A stretch of DNA of 11,203 nucleotides from UMGS1307 sp964523005 (GTDB lineage Bacteria; Bacillota; Clostridia; Oscillospirales; CAG-382). Made by a program: the position numbers and the translations under genes. Within the stretch, counting starts at the first letter, position 1. Every line of letters begins with the position of its first letter. The stretch is taken from assembly GCA_964523005.1 (NCBI GenBank), contig CAZFZL010000047.1, positions 1 through 11,203 on the forward strand. Direction: 5' to 3'. Shown piece after piece: positions 7,729-11,203 of the stretch. Under the pieces are notes generated by a model. It saw nothing but the letters and a program-made list of their open reading frames with translations. It did not search any database and was not told where the DNA came from.

Positions 7729-8994
7729 CTATCCTATCACGACTTCAACAGTATATGAACCGTAAGGATATACTGCCGTTTTGCTGTAATCGGAATCGAC
7801 GGTGAGCGGTATCTGGTATGTTCCGCTCGTTTTTCCTGCGAGTGAGCTTAAATCGGCAGTAACGCTCAGGCTCTTTTCCGCATTGAAAGCGAACAGAGCA
7901 TCAATGATTCCGCGCACCTTGATATTCACGCTCTCTGTAGTTATCGTATATACAAGTCCTGCCGGGACGTTTACCGCCTCGATGCCGCTGATCGCAAACG
8001 TGCGCGCACCGTTATTGAGCAATGTGATGTTCAGCTCGACCGTAGAGCTGCCACTCAGGTTTTCCACCCCGGTCGGAAGAGTAATCGGCACCACGGCCGT
8101 GCCTACACCGTCAATACAGCTTTCGTCGACATCAACGACTATAGACGTGAGATTGCTCATTGTCTCAACCGTTCCTCTGAGCGCAACCGTTTCGGGGACT
8201 GCCACTATCGTCGCCATATTGCTTGAATAAACGCCTCCAACGAACTGCGCCGTGACCGGGAGCGTTTTCTGCATATAGACGGGTATTGAAACGGAGACGA
8301 TGTCCGTGCTTATAGACATATAGGGGTTGTCTATAGCGTCACCCGATGAATCGCGCAGCTCAAGCGTGCCGTTTGCCGATACAGAGCCGCTTATTTGCCC
8401 GAGATCAAGCGTACAATATGCGCCGGCTATTTTCCGAAGCTCTCCGACAGGGCCGGAGACCGTTACCGTGGCAGGCGACGCAACCGCCGTACCGACGATA
8501 AGTCCGTTTTCAGTATAACCCGTGTGAGTGACGATGACCTTAATCGTCATTGAAGCCGTCGTGTCGATATAAAGCCAAAAGGAATTGGCAGACAGCTCGG
8601 AAACAGATATGCCGTTGGGCAATATTACCGTCACCGGGCAGGAAACCGTTCCTGTGTCGGTGATATCGGATATGTCTATCTGAGCGACAATGTCGCTGGA
8701 ATACAGCTTGTTTATATCGCTTTTTCTGCCGATCACCGTCACATCGATGGTGTTATTATAGCCGGAAAGCACTGAATATCCGTCCGTTTCGCCGACAATA
8801 TCGACAGAGATATTAGTGAATTTTTTCTCATACGTAGGACTGTCGTAGTCCTGAACATAAAACCAAAGTGCTATCGAACCGATAAAACAGAAAATAAGAA
8901 CAATGAAGTTAATAACTCTCGTCTTAGTCGTTTTCCCGGGGTGTACACCGCCTTGCGCAGACCGTTGTGTGCTTCTGCCGTCACTTGTCTTCAT
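7729..8994 (-). CDS. cdaR: CdaR (YbbR-domain) regulator of diadenylate cyclase
   Basis: A 421-residue membrane-anchored extracytoplasmic protein. After a basic N-terminus there is one transmembrane helix at about 26-47 (VINFIVLIFCFIGSIALWFY), then four YbbR-type beta repeats of roughly 85-100 residues each (about 55-145, 146-235, 236-325 and 326-421). Each has the conserved pattern of a strand, a P-x-x-V-x-V-x-G strand (for example PATVTVSGPVGEL and PETVALRGTVETM) and a terminal strand pair. In Firmicutes CdaR binds CdaA and modulates c-di-AMP production. The start was set at the ATG at 8994 because AAAGGCGGTGA ends 5 nt upstream; the in-frame GTG at 9003 lies inside that ribosome-binding site. 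The gene overlaps cdaA by 14 nt, so the pair is probably coupled. The usual downstream partner glmM is absent. Confidence 0.92.
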   Translation of the reverse strand: MKTSDGRSTQRSAQGGVHPGKTTKTRVINFIVLIFCFIGSIALWFYVQDYDSPTYEKKFTNISVDIVGETDGYSVLSGYNNTIDVTVIGRKSDINKLYSSDIVAQIDISDITDTGTVSCPVTVILPNGISVSELSANSFWLYIDTTASMTIKVIVTHTGYTENGLIVGTAVASPATVTVSGPVGELRKIAGAYCTLDLGQISGSVSANGTLELRDSSGDAIDNPYMSISTDIVSVSIPVYMQKTLPVTAQFVGGVYSSNMATIVAVPETVALRGTVETMSNLTSIVVDVDESCIDGVGTAVVPITLPTGVENLSGSSTVELNITLLNNGARTFAISGIEAVNVPAGLVYTITTESVNIKVRGIIDALFAFNAEKSLSVTADLSSLAGKTSGTYQIPLTVDSDYSKTAVYPYGSYTVEVVIG

Positions 8995-9847
8995 TACGGT
9001 CACCGCCTTTTTTGATGAACTGCCACGTCTTCGTCTTTATCTTACCCACAGCGCCCTCGTCTTCGACGAGCGAGCGCAGGTATTCGGCAAGCGTGCTTTT
9101 GGAAAATCCGCGGCGCAGCTCTCCGTCTACCGCGACGGATATAATTCCCGTTTCCTCGGAAACAATTAGTATGACAGCGTCGCTGTTCTCGCTCATCCCG
9201 ATTCCTGCACGGTGGCGTGTTCCGAGATTCTTGATTATGTCGTTGTTGGTGGAAAGCGGAAGCCAACAGCCGGCGGCGTGCAGCCTGCCTTCCCTTATTA
9301 TAAGTGCTCCGTCGTGCAGAGGCGCCTTGGGGTAGAAAATATTGCAGATAAGAAATGAGCTTGGCTGTGCGTCAATTACAGTGCCCGTTTTGATTATATC
9401 GCCGAGCCGCGTGCTGCGTTCTATGACGATCAGAGCCCCTGTTTTTTCGAGCGACAGACTTTCAGCCGCTGCGCAGACCTCCGACAGGTATTCGTCCTTC
9501 TGCGCGTCCTTCGAGCGAAAGCTCTTGACCGAGCCTGTTCCTATTTTTTCCAGTGCGCTGCGCAGCTCCGGCGAGAACAGGACAATGATGGCGATAAGTC
9601 CTATCTGGAAGAAGTTCGTCAGGATGAATTTCAGCGAGCTCAGTTCAAGCAAATCGCTCAGAAGCAACAGAGCAACGAGCAGCACTATACCGAGCGCCAG
9701 CTTTCCGGCGCGTCTTTCGCGCATGAATTTAAAAGCATAATAAAATGCCAGCGCAACGATTATAATATCAATTATATCCCGGAAGCCTACGCTGCTGAGC
9801 TGATTGAGCAGATAATACCACATTTCGCTGAATGACAACCGTTTCAC
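8981..9847 (-). CDS. cdaA: Membrane diadenylate cyclase CdaA (c-di-AMP synthase)
   Basis: Condenses two ATP into c-di-AMP, an essential signal for potassium, osmotic and cell-wall homeostasis in Firmicutes. Three N-terminal transmembrane segments lie at about 24-42, 48-65 and 78-92, followed by FSPELRSALEKIG, the linker typical of CdaA, and a DisA_N catalytic domain. Catalytic motifs DGA (179-181, in LHDGALII) and RHRAG (211-215) are intact. I place the start at GTG 9847 (288 aa) because AGGA lies 6 nt upstream and this start leaves a leader of about 26 nt behind the promoter. An ATG at 9889 in the same frame lies inside the promoter spacer and cannot be the start for that transcript. The ATG at 9823 (280 aa) is a plausible alternative with a weaker ribosome site; B. 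subtilis CdaA is 273 aa. First gene of the run, overlapping cdaR by 14 nt. Confidence 0.95.
   Translation of the reverse strand: MKRLSFSEMWYYLLNQLSSVGFRDIIDIIIVALAFYYAFKFMRERRAGKLALGIVLLVALLLLSDLLELSSLKFILTNFFQIGLIAIIVLFSPELRSALEKIGTGSVKSFRSKDAQKDEYLSEVCAAAESLSLEKTGALIVIERSTRLGDIIKTGTVIDAQPSSFLICNIFYPKAPLHDGALIIREGRLHAAGCWLPLSTNNDIIKNLGTRHRAGIGMSENSDAVILIVSEETGIISVAVDGELRRGFSKSTLAEYLRSLVEDEGAVGKIKTKTWQFIKKGGDRNEDK
9000..9010 (-). promoter_or_regulatory. Ribosome-binding site deciding the cdaR start
   Basis: AAAGGCGGTGA on the minus strand differs from the ideal AAAGGAGGTGA by one base and ends 5 nt before the ATG at 8994. It lies inside the 3' end of cdaA. The in-frame GTG at 9003 is part of this site, so it is unlikely to be the start codon. 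Confidence 0.75.
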
Positions 9848-9853
9848 TTCCCG

Positions 9854-9857
9854 TCCT
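9854..9857 (-). promoter_or_regulatory. Ribosome-binding site deciding the cdaA start
   Basis: AGGA on the minus strand, 6 nt upstream of the GTG at 9847 and inside the predicted short leader. No comparable site precedes the downstream ATG at 9823, so this favours initiation at GTG. The call rests on spacing and sequence only. Confidence 0.65.
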
Positions 9858-9879
9858 GAAAAAATAGATATCTCACTAC

Positions 9880-9908
9880 ATAATAACATAAAACATCCGG
9901 CTTGTCAA
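9880..9908 (-). promoter_or_regulatory. Sigma-A promoter of the cdaA operon
   Basis: On the minus strand a perfect -35 TTGACA (9908-9903) is followed by exactly 17 bp and a -10 TATTAT (9885-9880), with TG one base before the -10, an extended -10 element. The predicted start is near 9873, giving a leader of about 26 nt before the cdaA GTG. It lies just downstream of the flavodiiron terminator and is the only strong promoter seen in the window. No operator or riboswitch is evident in the short leader. Confidence 0.85.
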
Positions 9909-9950
9909 CGATAGCGCCGTTGTTTTCACCCGACGCCGCACAATTTTTTC

Positions 9951-9979
9951 AAAAAAAGGACCACGCCATGCGCAGTCCT
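9951..9979 (-). terminator. Rho-independent terminator of the flavodiiron gene
   Basis: On the minus strand, starting 14 nt after the stop codon, a 10-bp stem (AGGACTGCGC paired with GCGTGGTCCT, including two G-U pairs) closes an ATG triloop and is followed at once by a run of seven T. It separates the flavodiiron transcript from the cdaA operon. The T-run partly overlaps the base of the stem. Confidence 0.88.
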
Positions 9980-9993
9980 GATATACTGTTATT

Positions 9994-11203
9994 TCATTCG
10001 ATCGGGACAAAGTCGCTCGCGCCGTGCTTACAGAGCGGACATACAAAATCCTCGGGCAGTGTATCACCCTCGTACACATAGCCGCAGACAGTACACACAA
10101 AGCCCTTTTTACCTTCCGTTTTCGGCTTGGGCTTGACGTTTTCCTGATAATAGCTGTATGTCATCGTCGGCGTGTCGGAGATAATTCTCGCCTCGGTGAC
10201 GGAGCATATAAACATCCCGTGCGTTCCGAAATCGACGTACTGCTCGACGCTCAGGGACATGAAGGCGTTGATATAACGCGTAAGGAACGCGAGGTTGTTG
10301 TTTGAGCGCAGCACGGAAATATCGCTGAATTTGTCCTTCGTGCGGCCGCTTACAAAGCCGAAGCGTTCAAAGATTTCGAAGGGAGCGTCGGTCGACAGGC
10401 AGTTGACGTTGAGGATACCGGTCTGCTTTATGATATGATGCGAATAATTGTCCTTATTTATCGTTACGGCGATGCGTGTGGGCGAGCTGGTGAGTTGGGA
10501 AACGGTGTTTACGATGAGACCGTTATCCTTTTTGCCGTCGTTCGAGGTAACAACATACAATCCGTAGCCTATTCTGAACAGCGCGCTCATATCGTTCGTC
10601 CCGCTGCTTTCGTGCTGGGCGATGTAGTCGCGGCACAGCGTTTGCGCCAGCTCCTCAAGCTGCGCGCTGCTGTCGGTGTCGAGCGCCGACCTGATCTTTA
10701 CGAACGGCTCAGCGTAAGTTATGCCTGCCGACTGCTCGAACAGCTTCTGCACCGTTCTGACAGCCTGCGGCGCCCATGTTCCGTTTTCTATCACGGCGAC
10801 TGTCCTGTTTTTGAAGCCGCGCTCTGTGAGGTGTTCTATAAACTGCCGCATGAACGGGAATATGTCCGCGTTGTATGTTGTCGTCGCGAGGACGAGCCTG
10901 CCGTGTTTGAACGCCGACGCAACCGCCTGCGACATATCACAGCGCGCAAGGTCGAACACCTCCGTTTCCGGGCAGCCGTTTGCGTTGAGCTTTTCCGCGA
11001 GCATAAGCGCAGCTTTACGGGTGTTGCCGTATACTGACGTATAAGCGACGGTTATTCCTTCCTTCTCTGCCGTATATGACGACCATGTATCATAAAGGCT
11101 CACGCAGTGAGCGATGTTTTCGCGTATGACGGGCCCGTGCAGCGGACATATAACGGCGATGTCGAGACCTGCCGCTTTTTTCAGCAGCGCCTGCACCTGT
11201 ACG
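9994..11203 (-). CDS. Flavodiiron protein with flavin reductase and rubredoxin domains, C-terminal part
   Basis: The N-terminus lies beyond the right edge; 402 codons are visible and open to the edge. Order in the visible protein: the end of the metallo-beta-lactamase-like diiron domain (ICPLHGPV, whose His is a usual iron ligand); a flavodoxin domain at about 48-195 with the FMN phosphate loop TSVYGNTR and ENGTWAP; a flavin-reductase-like domain at about 203-350 beginning ALFRIGYGLYVVTS; a Lys/Pro linker; and a C-terminal rubredoxin with the iron cysteines in CTVCGY and CPLCKHG. Flavodiiron proteins reduce O2 to water or NO to N2O in anaerobes; the added modules suggest electrons pass from NAD(P)H through flavin and rubredoxin to the diiron site within one chain. 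It is cytoplasmic. It has its own terminator and is not part of the cdaA operon. Whether O2 or NO is the main substrate cannot be read here. Confidence 0.92.
   Translation of the reverse strand, partial: VQVQALLKKAAGLDIAVICPLHGPVIRENIAHCVSLYDTWSSYTAEKEGITVAYTSVYGNTRKAALMLAEKLNANGCPETEVFDLARCDMSQAVASAFKHGRLVLATTTYNADIFPFMRQFIEHLTERGFKNRTVAVIENGTWAPQAVRTVQKLFEQSAGITYAEPFVKIRSALDTDSSAQLEELAQTLCRDYIAQHESSGTNDMSALFRIGYGLYVVTSNDGKKDNGLIVNTVSQLTSSPTRIAVTINKDNYSHHIIKQTGILNVNCLSTDAPFEIFERFGFVSGRTKDKFSDISVLRSNNNLAFLTRYINAFMSLSVEQYVDFGTHGMFICSVTEARIISDTPTMTYSYYQENVKPKPKTEGKKGFVCTVCGYVYEGDTLPEDFVCPLCKHGASDFVPIE

Noticed and set aside
9848..9993. Possible small gene or c-di-AMP/other riboswitch in the gap before cdaA
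   Set aside because: The gap is accounted for by the terminator and promoter. The predicted leader of about 26 nt is too short for a riboswitch, and no small frame has a ribosome site.
1..11203. Mobile elements, CRISPR arrays, tRNA/rRNA genes, defence or toxin-antitoxin systems
   Set aside because: No direct-repeat arrays, transposase-like proteins, cloverleaf-forming stretches or foreign-looking composition were seen; all coding space is taken by conserved housekeeping families.

Overview
The window is about 11.2 kb of bacterial chromosome in which every supported gene lies on the minus strand, so transcription runs from high to low coordinates. Base composition is close to half G+C. Anaerobic flavodiiron chemistry, a Firmicutes-type CdaA/CdaR pair, one bifunctional Rel, HemZ and a SpoVB-like flippase together point to a strict anaerobe of the class Clostridia, probably an Oscillospirales-like or related gut or rumen lineage. 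The class is a fairly safe inference. The lower ranks are a guess.

Right end (11203 to about 9950): the C-terminal part of a multidomain flavodiiron protein (end of the diiron domain, then flavodoxin, flavin reductase and rubredoxin), closed by a strong rho-independent terminator. After it comes a near-ideal sigma-A promoter (TTGACA, 17 bp, TATTAT with an extended -10 TG).

Centre and left (9847 to 201): that promoter starts a compact co-directional run: cdaA (c-di-AMP synthase), cdaR (YbbR-type regulator), a small RseC-like cysteine-rich membrane protein, recJ, rel ((p)ppGpp synthetase/hydrolase), dtd (D-aminoacyl-tRNA deacylase), hemZ (radical SAM) and a uridine-kinase-like P-loop kinase. 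Junctions are overlaps of 1, 4, 4 and 14 nt or gaps of 17 to 39 nt, with no terminator between them, so a single operon is likely. At the far left, 57 nt past the kinase stop codon, begins a SpoVB/MATE-like flippase cut by the window edge.

The run joins synthesis of two nucleotide second messengers, c-di-AMP (cell wall and osmotic homeostasis) and (p)ppGpp (starvation), to DNA repair, translation quality control and a porphyrin-type radical SAM enzyme. Compared with the textbook Firmicutes orders cdaA-cdaR-glmM and recJ-apt-rel-dtd, glmM and apt are both absent here, and an RseC-like gene bridges the two clusters. I see no phage, insertion sequence, CRISPR array, tRNA or rRNA, and no clearly undescribed system. 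This is conserved core genome with some unusual arrangements and residue changes. No gene-free stretch exceeds 300 bases.
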